From CmP2 sp052084925 (GTDB lineage Bacteria > Actinomycetota > Actinomycetes > Actinomycetales > Micrococcaceae), in contig JBQDEV010000008.1 of assembly GCA_052084925.1 (NCBI GenBank), positions 62,001 to 126,000 of the forward strand: DNA of 64,000 nucleotides, written 5' to 3'. Positions 41,471-50,148 of this stretch are shown here, in pieces. Position 1 is the first letter of the stretch. Every line of letters starts with the position of its first letter. Under the pieces are notes generated by a model, which was not told the origin of the DNA, searched no databases, and saw only the letters and a program-made list of their open reading frames with translations. The position numbers were made by a program, and so were the translations under genes.

Positions 41471-42238
41471 CTACTGCGGGGAGCCCGCCGACGGCGCCGG
41501 GGCCGGGGCGGTCGGCTTCTGCGCCCAGTGGATCGCCATGGTGCCGAACAGGTGGGTCTCGTGCCCGATGTTCACGAATCCGGCGTCGTCCAATAACCCA
41601 TGGATCTCGGCCGGAGTCTTGAAGCCCCGCGTGGTGGCGGAGAGGTACTCGTAGGCGTCGGCGTTGCGGGTGATCAGGTTCGCCAGCCGCGGCACCACCC
41701 ATTTGATGTAGGCGGTCGAGAAGGGGCGGATCACGTTCTTGGGGGCGGGCGAGGTTTCCAGGGCCACCATCCAGCCGCCCGGCTTCAGCACCCGGAACTG
41801 CTCCGCCAGAGTGGTGGGAATATCGGTGACATTGCGCAGCAGATACCCGTGGGTGACGGCGTCGAAGACCCCCTCCTCGAAGGGCAGGTCCATGGCGTCG
41901 GCCTCCACCCAGCTGATCCGCTCCCCGCCCGGGCGCAGCTTGCCGACCTCCATCATCTCCGGGGCGAAATCTGCGCCGACGATGTGGGCGCCGTAGCGCT
42001 GGCGCAGGATCTCCAGGGCGATGTCGCCGGTGCCGGTGGCCAGGTCCAGCACGGTGGGGGCGTCCGGCAGCTGGGCGCGCTCGACGGTGCGACGCACGAA
42101 CCGCGGTTCCTGGCCCCAGGTCATCACCAGGTTCATCAGGTCGTAGCGCTCGGCGATGCCGTTGAACATGTCGGAGACCTGCTCACCGTGGGGGTCGCGG
42201 GCGGAGGAGTTCTGCTCGGGGCGCGGGGATTCACTCAC
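41471..42238 (-). CDS. menG: Demethylmenaquinone methyltransferase
   Basis: 255 aa. UbiE/MenG signatures: FNGIAERYDLMNLVMTWGQE near the start, SAM-binding VLDLATGTGDIALE, and THGYLLRNVTDIPTTLAEQF. It methylates demethylmenaquinone to menaquinone for the respiratory chain, as expected in an actinobacterium without ubiquinone. A Pro/Ala-rich tail (residues 235-255) extends beyond the family core. No other men gene is nearby. Confidence 0.9.
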   Translation of the reverse strand: MSESPRPEQNSSARDPHGEQVSDMFNGIAERYDLMNLVMTWGQEPRFVRRTVERAQLPDAPTVLDLATGTGDIALEILRQRYGAHIVGADFAPEMMEVGKLRPGGERISWVEADAMDLPFEEGVFDAVTHGYLLRNVTDIPTTLAEQFRVLKPGGWMVALETSPAPKNVIRPFSTAYIKWVVPRLANLITRNADAYEYLSATTRGFKTPAEIHGLLDDAGFVNIGHETHLFGTMAIHWAQKPTAPAPAPSAGSPQ

Positions 42239-42295
42239 CCCTTCAGGCTACCGCCTCCCTCAGCACCCCCTTGATTCCCTCGTGCGCGCGAGACT

Positions 42296-42314
42296 TTAGG
42301 GTAGGCTAACCTCT
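42296..42314. promoter_or_regulatory. DtxR/IdeR iron box
   Basis: TTAGGGTAGGCTAACCTCT resembles the DtxR consensus TTAGGTTAGSCTAACCTAA, with an intact core (TAGGCTAACCT). It lies 75 bases before the siderophore-binding-protein start, so the gene should be repressed when iron is plentiful. Confidence 0.85.
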
Positions 42315-42388
42315 GAATACCACACCGTTCCGCGACCCGCCGCGAGATGACGTGGTCACGCCCGTCTGCACGATCGAAAGGCACCACC

Positions 42389-43459
42389 GTGTCCTCCACC
42401 CTCCCGAACACCACGTCCCGTCGGCTGCTGAGCCTCACCGCCGTGCTGGCCGCCTCGGGCATCGCCCTGTCCGCCTGCTCCTCCGACGACGGTTCGACCG
42501 ACGCCGACGCCGATTCCAGCAACGGCGCCGCCGCCGAGGGCTTCCCGCGCGACGTCGAGCACGCCTTCGGCTCCACCGAGATCCCGGAGCAGCCCGAGCG
42601 CGTAGCCACCGTCGGCTGGGCCTCCCACGACATCTCCCTGGCGCTGGGCGTGGCCCCGGTGGGCATCCCCGAGCAGTCCTACGGCGGCAATGAGGGCGGC
42701 GCCACCGATTGGTACGACGACGCCGTCGCCGAACTGGGCGCCGAGGCCCCCGCAACCTACGTCGAAGCCGAAGAGCTCCCCTATGAGGCGATCGCTGCCA
42801 CTGAGCCCGACGTCATCCTCGCCGTGCAGTCCGCCATCACCCAGGAGCAGTTCGACCAGCTCTCCGACATCGCCCCGGTGGTGGCCTACCCCGAAGACTC
42901 CCCGAACTACACCACCTCCTGGCAGGACGGCACCACCCTGGTCGGCGAGGCGCTGGGCCGGGAAACCGAAGCTGAAGAGGTCATCTCCTCCACCGAGCAG
43001 GCCTTGGACGACTACGCCTCCGAGCACGCCGACGCCCTGGACGGCACCACCTTCATCTACGGCGCCATCGACCCGGCCGGCGCCGACCCGCTGAGCGTCT
43101 ACACCACCGGCGACGCCCGCGTGCAATTCCTGCAGGGACTCGGCCTGACCCTGGCACCCGCCGCCGAGGAAGCCGCCGAGGGCCAGGAGGGCTTCAGCGT
43201 CGTCGTCTCACCCGAGAACGCCTCCAGCCTGGAGTCCGACCTGCTGATCACCTGGACCATGGACGCCTCCACGCGAGACGCCGTCGAGTCCGACGCCCTG
43301 CTCTCCTCGATCCCGGCCATCGGCAACGACGCCTGGGTGCTGCAGTCCGACGACCCGCAGATCTACGCCATCTCGACGGCAACCCCGCTGTCGGTGCCGT
43401 GGGCGCTGGAGAACACCATGCCGGAGATCCTCGAGGCCGCCGAGGCCGTCCAGAACTGA
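42389..43459 (+). CDS. Iron-siderophore ABC substrate-binding lipoprotein
   Basis: 356 aa from the GTG at 42389 (GAAAGG seven bases before it). Lipoprotein signal with lipobox ALSACSS, followed by an acidic Asp/Ser linker and a FecB/FepB-type binding fold (HAFGSTEIPEQPERVATVGW, VILAVQSAITQEQFDQLSDI). It captures a ferric siderophore. No permease is adjacent; the FecCD/ATPase genes 5 kb away already have their own binding protein, so this one may offer a second siderophore specificity to the same permease. Controlled by the DtxR box upstream. Confidence 0.9.
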   Translation: MSSTLPNTTSRRLLSLTAVLAASGIALSACSSDDGSTDADADSSNGAAAEGFPRDVEHAFGSTEIPEQPERVATVGWASHDISLALGVAPVGIPEQSYGGNEGGATDWYDDAVAELGAEAPATYVEAEELPYEAIAATEPDVILAVQSAITQEQFDQLSDIAPVVAYPEDSPNYTTSWQDGTTLVGEALGRETEAEEVISSTEQALDDYASEHADALDGTTFIYGAIDPAGADPLSVYTTGDARVQFLQGLGLTLAPAAEEAAEGQEGFSVVVSPENASSLESDLLITWTMDASTRDAVESDALLSSIPAIGNDAWVLQSDDPQIYAISTATPLSVPWALENTMPEILEAAEAVQN

Positions 43460-43523
43460 TCCCACCCAACTGGTCCGCTCCACACTGACCGCAGAGCTGA
43501 TCACCACGCCGGTCACGGCGTTC

Positions 43524-43567
43524 ACGACGGCGGCCCGGGCACGGAATAGGGCCCGGGCCGCCGTCGT
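43524..43567. terminator. Terminator hairpin
   Basis: ACGACGGCGGCCCGGGC pairs perfectly with 43551-43567: 17-bp stem, 10-base loop. It ends the iron binding-protein transcript, 65 bases after the stop. Confidence 0.85.
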
Positions 43568-43627
43568 TGTGGGTGAATGAGTCCCGATTCCTCTTGGCAT
43601 CGGGAACCGCAACGGAAAGGAACTCTC

Positions 43628-44302
43628 ATGGCTGACTACGTCATCATCGGTGGACACGGCAAGGTCGCTCTGCGCGCGGCACCCCTGCTCGTGGAGGCCG
43701 GACACACCGTGACCTCCGTGATCCGCAATCCGGAGCACACCGAGGAGGTGGAAGCCACCGGGGCGACCGCGCTCGTGCTCGACATCGAGAACGCCTCCGT
43801 CAACGATTTCGCCGAGGCGCTGACCGGCAAGGACGCCGTCGTCTGGTCCGCCGGTGCCGGCGGCGGCAACCCCGACCGCACCTACGCCGTCGACCGCGAC
43901 GCCGCCCGCCGCTCAATCGACGCCGCACAGCAGGCCGGCGTGCAGCGGTACGTGATGGTCTCCTACGCCGGCGCCGGACTGGATCACGGGATCCCCGAGG
44001 ACAACTCCTTCTACCCCTACGCCCAGTCCAAGGCCGAGGCCGACGCCCACCTGCGGGACTCCGGCCTGGACTACACGATCCTCGGCCCGGGGCTACTCAC
44101 CCTGGAGGAGCCCACCGGACGCGTGAGCATCGACAACGGCTCCACCGAGCCAGCGCAGGACGCCGACGGCGGACGCGACACTTCCCGCGGCAACGTGGCA
44201 GCCAGCATCCTGGCCGCACTCGAAGAGGATGCCACCATCGGCAAGACCATCGACTACTACGACGGCGACACCGAGCTGCGCGAAGCCTTCGCCGCGCTCT
44301 GA
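43628..44302 (+). CDS. NAD(P)-binding atypical SDR / NmrA-like protein
   Basis: 224 aa; GGAAAGGAA precedes the ATG. N-terminal Rossmann fold VIIGGHGKVALRAAPLLVEA, then NAD(P)-contact VVWSAGAGGG and YPYAQSKAEADAHLRDSGLD. This is the YwnB/SDR-a5 type found across bacteria, with a role in redox or stress that is not well defined. Cytosolic. It stands alone between two terminators. Confidence 0.87.
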   Translation: MADYVIIGGHGKVALRAAPLLVEAGHTVTSVIRNPEHTEEVEATGATALVLDIENASVNDFAEALTGKDAVVWSAGAGGGNPDRTYAVDRDAARRSIDAAQQAGVQRYVMVSYAGAGLDHGIPEDNSFYPYAQSKAEADAHLRDSGLDYTILGPGLLTLEEPTGRVSIDNGSTEPAQDADGGRDTSRGNVAASILAALEEDATIGKTIDYYDGDTELREAFAAL

Positions 44303-44341
44303 CCCATACCGTGGCCGGACCGTGCTGGTCCGCATACGACT

Positions 44342-44390
44342 GCGCCGGGTGCGTCCCTGTTTCTCAGAACGGGGGCGCACCCGGCGCTTT
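44342..44390 (+). terminator. Terminator hairpin with T-run
   Basis: GCGCCGGGTGCGTCCC pairs with the arm at 44372-44387 (16 bp, one G-U pair), 14-base loop, followed by TTT. It ends the NAD(P)-binding gene. Confidence 0.85.
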
Positions 44391-44755
44391 CGCGTCTCTG
44401 CCCTCGGCGCGGGTCTCCTCCCTGATGTCGCCGCCCACGGGGCGTGTTCGATAGAGTCTCGACGACAGCCCCCTCCAATTCGCCTTCTTGTCCGCGCAGT
44501 TGGCCTGTTCCCGAGTCCTGGAATCTCTGGGCGCGCGCCACGTAATTCGACCCAAACCAGCCTCGACTGGCCAGTAATCTACTGCCATCTACTACCACGA
44601 GGCTTAAACTTCAACCCCCTCGGCGACATCTGTGGAGAACCGTCGAGCGCCCCGGAAGAATCTGTGGATAAAACGTCTGTACTATTTCTAATGGACTGTG
44701 TATCCTAGATTCATCAAACGTTTTCGAAGTGGATGCGAAGAGGCGGTGATTCAGG
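44391..44755. other. Gene-free upstream region of DUF222/HNH gene
   Basis: With the terminator, 453 bases without a gene. Notable contents: TGTGGAGAA at 44631-44639 and TGTGGATAA at 44663-44671, one near-perfect and one perfect DnaA-box-like 9-mer, 32 bp apart; and a promoter-like TATCCT at 44701 preceded by TGTG, 55 bases before the gene. AT content rises toward the gene. Confidence 0.55.
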
Positions 44756-46753
44756 TTGAGTGCAGCGACGATCGACGGCGTGCACCCCGCGGCCGCCCCT
44801 GATTCTGCGGCCGATTCCGCCGCGGAGACCGCCGTTGAATCCTGGTTCGAAGGACTATCCCTGGCGGACGCGTTCCGCAGCCTGGAGCAGGGGCTGCGGG
44901 TCGTGTCCCGTCGACTCTCGGCACCGGAAGCACGCGAGGAGTTCACCCCCTTCACATCGTCGACAACGAGCCGGGACACGAACAGCGACGAACCAGACGG
45001 CGGAAGCCTGCCGGATCTGCTGCGCTCCGGTGAGACGCTCACCCGCCTGGTCTCCGGGGTGCAGTCGCGCCTGGACGGCTTCACCACGGAGGTCTTCCAC
45101 CGGCCGCGCGAACGCGCCGCACTGCTGGGCCTGCCCGAGAAGGGCAAGGTCGGTTTCCGCAATCCCGGCGAATTCCTCCAGGACACCACGAACATCTCTC
45201 GGTACGCCGCCCAGCAACGCGCGCGTCATGCCGAGCACTTCCAGCCCCACTCACCGGCTCAGAACGGCCACGACGACCAGAAGAACACGGGTCAGGCGGG
45301 GCGACTGGCGCGCCTCCTCCCCGGTATAGCCCGGGGTCTGCAGGAGCTCTGGCTGGGCGTGGACCGACTGGCCGTGATCACGCGCGCTATCGACAAGATC
45401 CGCACCGCCGCACAGCAGAATCACGTGCCCTCACACGACGTCGACGACTACATCTCCGCCAGCGATGCCTTCCTGGTGGAGGCTGCCCGGAATGCCACCT
45501 TCGGCGAATTCAGCGCGGAAGTGTCCCGGTGGCGCAATTCCGTGCTGATGAACCTGAGCCCGCACGACGACCTCACTGACGGCGAGCGCGATGCCTCACT
45601 GGATCGGGCGCTCACCTTCGTCCGTCGCGACGGAGACCTCTTCCTCTGGCAGGTCGCCACCACCCAAGATGGCCACGAAATGCTGTCCCTAGTGGAATCC
45701 GCCGCGAACAGCCCCCGGGCTCGGTCCGCCAAAAGCTGCGCAGAAACGGCAGACGAGACGGATCAGGACGCTCCCGTCGTCGCGGATGACCGGTCCCGCA
45801 CCCAGCGCGCCCACGACGGCTTCATGGGCGTGCTGACCTCCGGGCTGCGGGGCGTGGACAACGGACTGCCGGACCAGGGCGGGGCTCGTCCCCAACTCGT
45901 CGTCACCACCGGACTGATCCCGATGCTGCGCATGGCACACCACGCCGGGCTACTGCCCGAGACCTTCGACCCCGAGCTTCTCAAGTCAGCTTCCTCGCAG
46001 GAGCTGCTCATCTCCGCGGGCTACAGCGGACCCAGCGGCGCTGGAATCCTGCGCCGCATGCTCTGCGACGCCGATATTCTCCCGGTGGTGCTGGGCACCG
46101 AGGGGGAAGTCCTGGATGCGGCCAAGCGCCATCGCCTCTTCAGCACCGCACAGCGCAAGGCGCTCGTCGCCCGCGACGGCGGCTGTGCCGTTCCCGGATG
46201 CACTTTCCCTTCGGCTTGGTGCGAGTCCCATCACATCACGGCGTGGAAAAACGGCGGGCCGACCACCATCGACAATGGCGTTCTGCTGTGCACTCATCAC
46301 CATCACGCCGTCCACGAAGGACACTGGCACATCACGATGGACCGCGGCGTGCCCTGGTTCACCCCCACCACGAAACTCCGGCCGTATTTCACCCACGCGG
46401 ATCGGAAACCAGCACGCAATACGTACTGGCGGGACCACCCGCGCCGGTTCCTGACGGACGAGCAACCCGGACTGAACGCGGGACATCGCTCGGCCCCGGA
46501 ACTCTCGGCATCACCGATGGCGCCTGGACCCCACACGCCGCACCACCACCCCGTACCCGCTGATCAGCTCGCCCTGCTCTCGGGGGAGGAGTGTGCCCCG
46601 CCGTCAGTCGAGCAGTCAGCGGCGAAGCAATCGTCCGATGCAGACATTACCCACCAGACCTGCCAGTTCCGAGAATCGGCGCCGAGCATGGTCCATCGGC
46701 TCAAGATTCCGGCCGCGGCGGACTCAGACGACGCCGCAGCTCGCACCGCATAG
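44756..46753 (+). CDS. DUF222/HNH endonuclease domain protein (13E12 type)
   Basis: 665 aa from a TTG at 44756 (no better in-frame start has a ribosome site). DUF222 occupies roughly residues 40-400 and a zinc-type HNH nuclease about 472-520: DGGCAVPGCTFPSAWCESHH, NGVLLCTHHHHAVHEG, with paired Cys and the catalytic His. Such proteins are abundant and often multicopy in actinobacteria; biological role is unknown though nuclease activity is expected. A disordered His/Pro-rich tail follows the nuclease. It is not flanked by repeats, an intron or integrase genes. Confidence 0.88.
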   Translation: MSAATIDGVHPAAAPDSAADSAAETAVESWFEGLSLADAFRSLEQGLRVVSRRLSAPEAREEFTPFTSSTTSRDTNSDEPDGGSLPDLLRSGETLTRLVSGVQSRLDGFTTEVFHRPRERAALLGLPEKGKVGFRNPGEFLQDTTNISRYAAQQRARHAEHFQPHSPAQNGHDDQKNTGQAGRLARLLPGIARGLQELWLGVDRLAVITRAIDKIRTAAQQNHVPSHDVDDYISASDAFLVEAARNATFGEFSAEVSRWRNSVLMNLSPHDDLTDGERDASLDRALTFVRRDGDLFLWQVATTQDGHEMLSLVESAANSPRARSAKSCAETADETDQDAPVVADDRSRTQRAHDGFMGVLTSGLRGVDNGLPDQGGARPQLVVTTGLIPMLRMAHHAGLLPETFDPELLKSASSQELLISAGYSGPSGAGILRRMLCDADILPVVLGTEGEVLDAAKRHRLFSTAQRKALVARDGGCAVPGCTFPSAWCESHHITAWKNGGPTTIDNGVLLCTHHHHAVHEGHWHITMDRGVPWFTPTTKLRPYFTHADRKPARNTYWRDHPRRFLTDEQPGLNAGHRSAPELSASPMAPGPHTPHHHPVPADQLALLSGEECAPPSVEQSAAKQSSDADITHQTCQFRESAPSMVHRLKIPAAADSDDAAARTA

Positions 46754-46774
46754 CTTCACGGATACACTGTCTCG

Positions 46775-47236
46775 GTGAGTACTGACCGGGCTGACTTCAT
46801 CGAGCGCTTCGCCGATTACTGGGCGATCGAGGGTGCCTCGCGCATCGAAGGACGCATTGCAGCGTACCTGCTGCTCGATGACTCCGCCGGGGTCAGCGCC
46901 GCCGAGATCGCCGACGCGCTGGAGGTCAGCCGGGGCTCGGTCTCGACCATCACCCGACGACTGGAATCACTCGGCTTCATCGCCCGGGTGCGGGCGCCCG
47001 GCCAGCGAACGCTGCTTCACCGAATGAACCCCGACGTCTGGGGCGGATTCCTCGCCCGGCACCAGCACTACCTGCGCACCCAGCGCGACCTGGCCGAACA
47101 GATGCTGGGCCGGGTCTCCGCGGGCAGCCCTGCCCACACCCGACTGCAGAACATGCGCGACTACATGGGGTGGCTGGTCGACGACGCCCGGCTGCCGGAA
47201 TCCTGGGAGCGATTCAAAGCCGAACGCGACGGCTGA
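46775..47236 (+). CDS. GbsR/MarR-like winged-helix regulator
   Basis: 153 aa from a GTG. Helix-turn-helix IADALEVSRGSVSTITRRLE followed by a wing and a helical end (HQHYLRTQRDLAEQMLGRVS), characteristic of the GbsR subgroup of MarR-like proteins that control osmolyte or transporter genes. A promoter-like TACACT is 12 bases upstream, and there is no ribosome site, so it may be leaderless. It converges with the iron ABC ATPase gene, 1 base apart. The target cannot be told. Confidence 0.82.
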   Translation: MSTDRADFIERFADYWAIEGASRIEGRIAAYLLLDDSAGVSAAEIADALEVSRGSVSTITRRLESLGFIARVRAPGQRTLLHRMNPDVWGGFLARHQHYLRTQRDLAEQMLGRVSAGSPAHTRLQNMRDYMGWLVDDARLPESWERFKAERDG

Positions 47237-47237
47237 C

Positions 47238-48014
47238 TTACCGCGCCAGCGGGACCACCATCGGGGTGCCGGACTGCGGATCAGCAGCGATCTGGCAGTC
47301 CAGGCCGAACACGGTGCGCACCAGGTCGGTGGTCACCACCTGCTCGGCAGGTCCGGAAGCGAGGATGCGCCCGGCGTCCATCACCACCACCTCGTCGGCA
47401 TAGCGGGCCGCCTGGTTCAGATCGTGCAGCACCGCCACCACCGTGCGACCGTCGGCCACCATGTCCTGACACAGGTGCAGCACCTCGATCTGGTGGGCCA
47501 CATCCAGGAACGACGTCGGCTCGTCCAGCAGCACCACCGACGTGTCCTGGGCCAGCACCATCGCGATCCACACCCGCTGACGCTGCCCACCGGACAGCCC
47601 CAGCACGGACTCATCTCGCAACGCACCGACCCCCGTGGCCGCCAGTGCGGCCTCCACGGCGTCGTCATCACCCGGAGCCCACTGCCGCAGCGGCGCATGA
47701 TACGGGTGGCGCCCGCGCGCGACCAGCGAGCGCACGGTGACGCCGTCGGGAGTCACCGGATGCTGGGGCAGCAGGGCCACACGACGGGCGATCTCCTTGG
47801 ACCGCCACTGGTTCAAGGGCCTCTCCTCCAGCAGCACCCGCCCCGACTCGGGTTTCAGGGTGCGTGCCAGGGTCTTCACCAGCGTGGACTTGCCGCAACC
47901 GTTCGGACCAATCACCGCGGTGAATCGACCGGCGGGGACGGTGAAGTCCAGGTCCTGCAGCACGGGCGCGCCCCCGTAGCCGACGGTGACCTTCTCGGCG
48001 CGTAGTTCGGTCAT
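47238..48014 (-). CDS. Iron-siderophore ABC transporter ATPase
   Basis: 258 aa from the ATG at 48014, which overlaps the permease stop (ATGA). Walker A GPNGCGKSTL, Q-loop LLPQHPVTPDG, signature LSGGQRQRVWIAMVLAQD, Walker B VVLLDEPTSFLD and His-loop VLHDLNQAARYADE: the FepC/FecE group for siderophore and cobalamin import. It is the last gene of a four-gene operon (binding protein, two permeases, ATPase). Confidence 0.93.
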   Translation of the reverse strand: MTELRAEKVTVGYGGAPVLQDLDFTVPAGRFTAVIGPNGCGKSTLVKTLARTLKPESGRVLLEERPLNQWRSKEIARRVALLPQHPVTPDGVTVRSLVARGRHPYHAPLRQWAPGDDDAVEAALAATGVGALRDESVLGLSGGQRQRVWIAMVLAQDTSVVLLDEPTSFLDVAHQIEVLHLCQDMVADGRTVVAVLHDLNQAARYADEVVVMDAGRILASGPAEQVVTTDLVRTVFGLDCQIAADPQSGTPMVVPLAR

Positions 48015-49132
48015 GCGCTGGCCTTCTTCCATTCGGTGACGAGCAGGTAGCCCAGATAGAGCCCACCCACCCCGGCGGTGATGATGCCCACGGGCAGCCC
48101 GTCGAAGACCTGCTGGGCCAGCAGATCGGCGGCGAGCATGATGACGGCGCCGGTGAGTCCGGCGAGCACCAGGTTCGGGCCCGGCGCCCGGGACATCCGC
48201 CGGGCGATGTGCGGGGCCGTCAGTGCGACGAAGGCGATGGGCCCGGAGACGGCGACGGCGGCGGCCGCCAGCACCGTGGACAGCACGATGGCCGCGGTGC
48301 GTGTGCCCACCGCAGAGGCGCCCAGCCCTTCGGCAACGTCGTCCCCGAGATCCATCAGTTGCAACCGTGACGAGCAGGCGGCGACGATCGGCAGCAACAC
48401 CAGCAGTGCCGCCCCGATGAGCGCGGCGTGACCCATCGACCGCGAGTTCAGGCTGCCCGCAATATACGCGGCCAGCTGGGAACCGTGGTCGCGCAGCACC
48501 ACCGCCACCACGTACTGGGTGACCGCGGTCGCCATCGCCGCCACCCCGATGCCGGTGATGATCACGCGAGCGGGAGATGCGAAGCCCAGACCGGTGGAGA
48601 GATACACCACCCCGATGGCGATGGCGGCTCCGATCACGGCCCCCACCGGGGTCGAGACACCGGGAGCCATCAGGGTGACGACGGCGACGCCCGCACCGGC
48701 GCCGGCGGCCAGGCCGAGCACATCAGGGGAGCCCAGCGGGTTGCGGGTGACCGTCTGAAACAGTGCGCCCGAGATCCCCAGGGCGATACCCACGCCGACG
48801 GCGACCAGCAGCCGGGGTCCGCGCAGTCGCTCGAGCACGAAGCGGGTGGAACTACTCATTTCGCCCTGGAACAGTGCCACGAGTTCGGCCGGGCCGAGTC
48901 CGAGATCGCCCAGGGCCAGGGTCAGCGCCCCGAGCACCAGGATCGCGGCGATGAGCGTCACCGCCAGGCGGCGGGAACGACGGCGCACCGGCACCAGCAC
49001 CGGGCCGAGGCGGAACCAGCTGACACCCGGTGCGTCGGTGGGTGCCTCCGCCGCACTCGGGGCAGCAGCCACAGCAGATCCAGTAGCCACAGCAGGTCCA
49101 GGGGAAGAGGGGTCTGGCGAGGTCCGGCGCAT
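48011..49132 (-). CDS. FecCD-type iron-siderophore permease
   Basis: 373 aa. A 50-residue Ala/Pro-rich N-terminal extension precedes a BtuC/FecCD permease with about ten helices. The landmark sequences ERLRGPRLLVAVGVGIALGI, RNPLGSPDVLGLAAGAG and VSGPIAFVALTAPHIARRM are family hallmarks. It pairs with the other permease as a heterodimer. Its ATG overlaps the upstream permease's stop by one base (TGATG). Confidence 0.93.
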   Translation of the reverse strand: MRRTSPDPSSPGPAVATGSAVAAAPSAAEAPTDAPGVSWFRLGPVLVPVRRRSRRLAVTLIAAILVLGALTLALGDLGLGPAELVALFQGEMSSSTRFVLERLRGPRLLVAVGVGIALGISGALFQTVTRNPLGSPDVLGLAAGAGAGVAVVTLMAPGVSTPVGAVIGAAIAIGVVYLSTGLGFASPARVIITGIGVAAMATAVTQYVVAVVLRDHGSQLAAYIAGSLNSRSMGHAALIGAALLVLLPIVAACSSRLQLMDLGDDVAEGLGASAVGTRTAAIVLSTVLAAAAVAVSGPIAFVALTAPHIARRMSRAPGPNLVLAGLTGAVIMLAADLLAQQVFDGLPVGIITAGVGGLYLGYLLVTEWKKASA

Positions 49133-50148
49133 CAGGCACCCGCCCGTCCGCGGCGCACGGCCGCTAGCAGGAAAGGCGCCCCAACAAAGGCAGTGATGAC
49201 CCCGACCATCAGCTCCTGGGGTCGGGCGATCACCCGGGCGACGACGTCGGAGCCCAGCAGCAGCGCGGCCCCGCCGAGCGCGGAGAGCGGGATCTGCCAG
49301 CGCACATCGTTGGAGACCGGCAGGGCGCGCATCACGTGCGGCACGGCCAGACCGATGAACGCGATGGGACCCACAGCCGCCGTCGCTCCCGCGGCCAGCA
49401 GCGTCGCCGCCACGATCCCCCCGGCGCGCACCCAGGGCACGGGCACCCCGAGCGAGGTGGCCACGTCGTCACCGAGGGCCAGGGAGTTCAGCCCGGAGCT
49501 CAGGGCCAGCGCCAACACGAAGCCGAGCACCAGGGCCGGGGCCACCGCCATCACCGTGTCGAAGCGCGCCCCCGCCAGCGAGCCCACCACCCAGTGGCGG
49601 TAAGAGTCGAACGCGTCCGGGCGGGTCAGGATCATCGCCTGAATGTAGGCGTAGAGCACCGCCGAGATCACCGCACCGGCCAGTACCAGTGGGATCACGG
49701 AATCGGTTTTCGAGGGTCGCCCGAGCAGATACACCGCGATCACCGCGATCACCGCCCCGGGTAGCGCGATCCACACGGCACCCCGCGCGGTCCCCGAGTA
49801 GCCGAGGAATGCCACCGCGGTGACCACCGCCGCCGAGGATCCGGCGGTGACGCCCAGCAGTCCGGGCTCCCCCAGCGGATTGCGGGTGATCGACTGGATG
49901 ATCACTCCGGAGACGGCGAGCGCGGCACCCACCAGCGCCCCCATGACGGTGCGCGGCACCCGGGCCTCCACGACGTCGCGCACATAACTCAGTGCCGGGT
50001 CGGGATCACCGCTGACCACAGCCCAGGTGTCGGCCGCACTCAGGGCGCGCGAGCCGAACAGGATCGAGCAGACCACGGCCCCGGCCAGTGCCAGTGCTAC
50101 CAATAGCACCGACACGGCCGGGTGGGCTCTAGTCGTCGATGTTCTCAA
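49132..50148 (-). CDS. FecCD-type iron-siderophore permease
   Basis: 338 aa. About ten helices with EARVPRTVMGALVGAALAVS, RNPLGEPGLLGVTAGSSAAV and VGPIAFIGLAVPHVMRAL. The start is probably the TTG at 50148, giving a 20-base overlap with the binding-protein gene; AGG lies just three bases before it. Heterodimer partner of the next permease. Confidence 0.9.
   Translation of the reverse strand: MRTSTTRAHPAVSVLLVALALAGAVVCSILFGSRALSAADTWAVVSGDPDPALSYVRDVVEARVPRTVMGALVGAALAVSGVIIQSITRNPLGEPGLLGVTAGSSAAVVTAVAFLGYSGTARGAVWIALPGAVIAVIAVYLLGRPSKTDSVIPLVLAGAVISAVLYAYIQAMILTRPDAFDSYRHWVVGSLAGARFDTVMAVAPALVLGFVLALALSSGLNSLALGDDVATSLGVPVPWVRAGGIVAATLLAAGATAAVGPIAFIGLAVPHVMRALPVSNDVRWQIPLSALGGAALLLGSDVVARVIARPQELMVGVITAFVGAPFLLAAVRRGRAGA

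Noticed and set aside
44631..44671. Replication origin
   Set aside because: Two DnaA-like boxes without dnaA, dnaN, gyrB or an AT-rich unwinding region are not enough.
44756..46753. Homing endonuclease or mobile element
   Set aside because: The HNH protein carries DUF222 and has no intron, intein, terminal repeats or integrase nearby.
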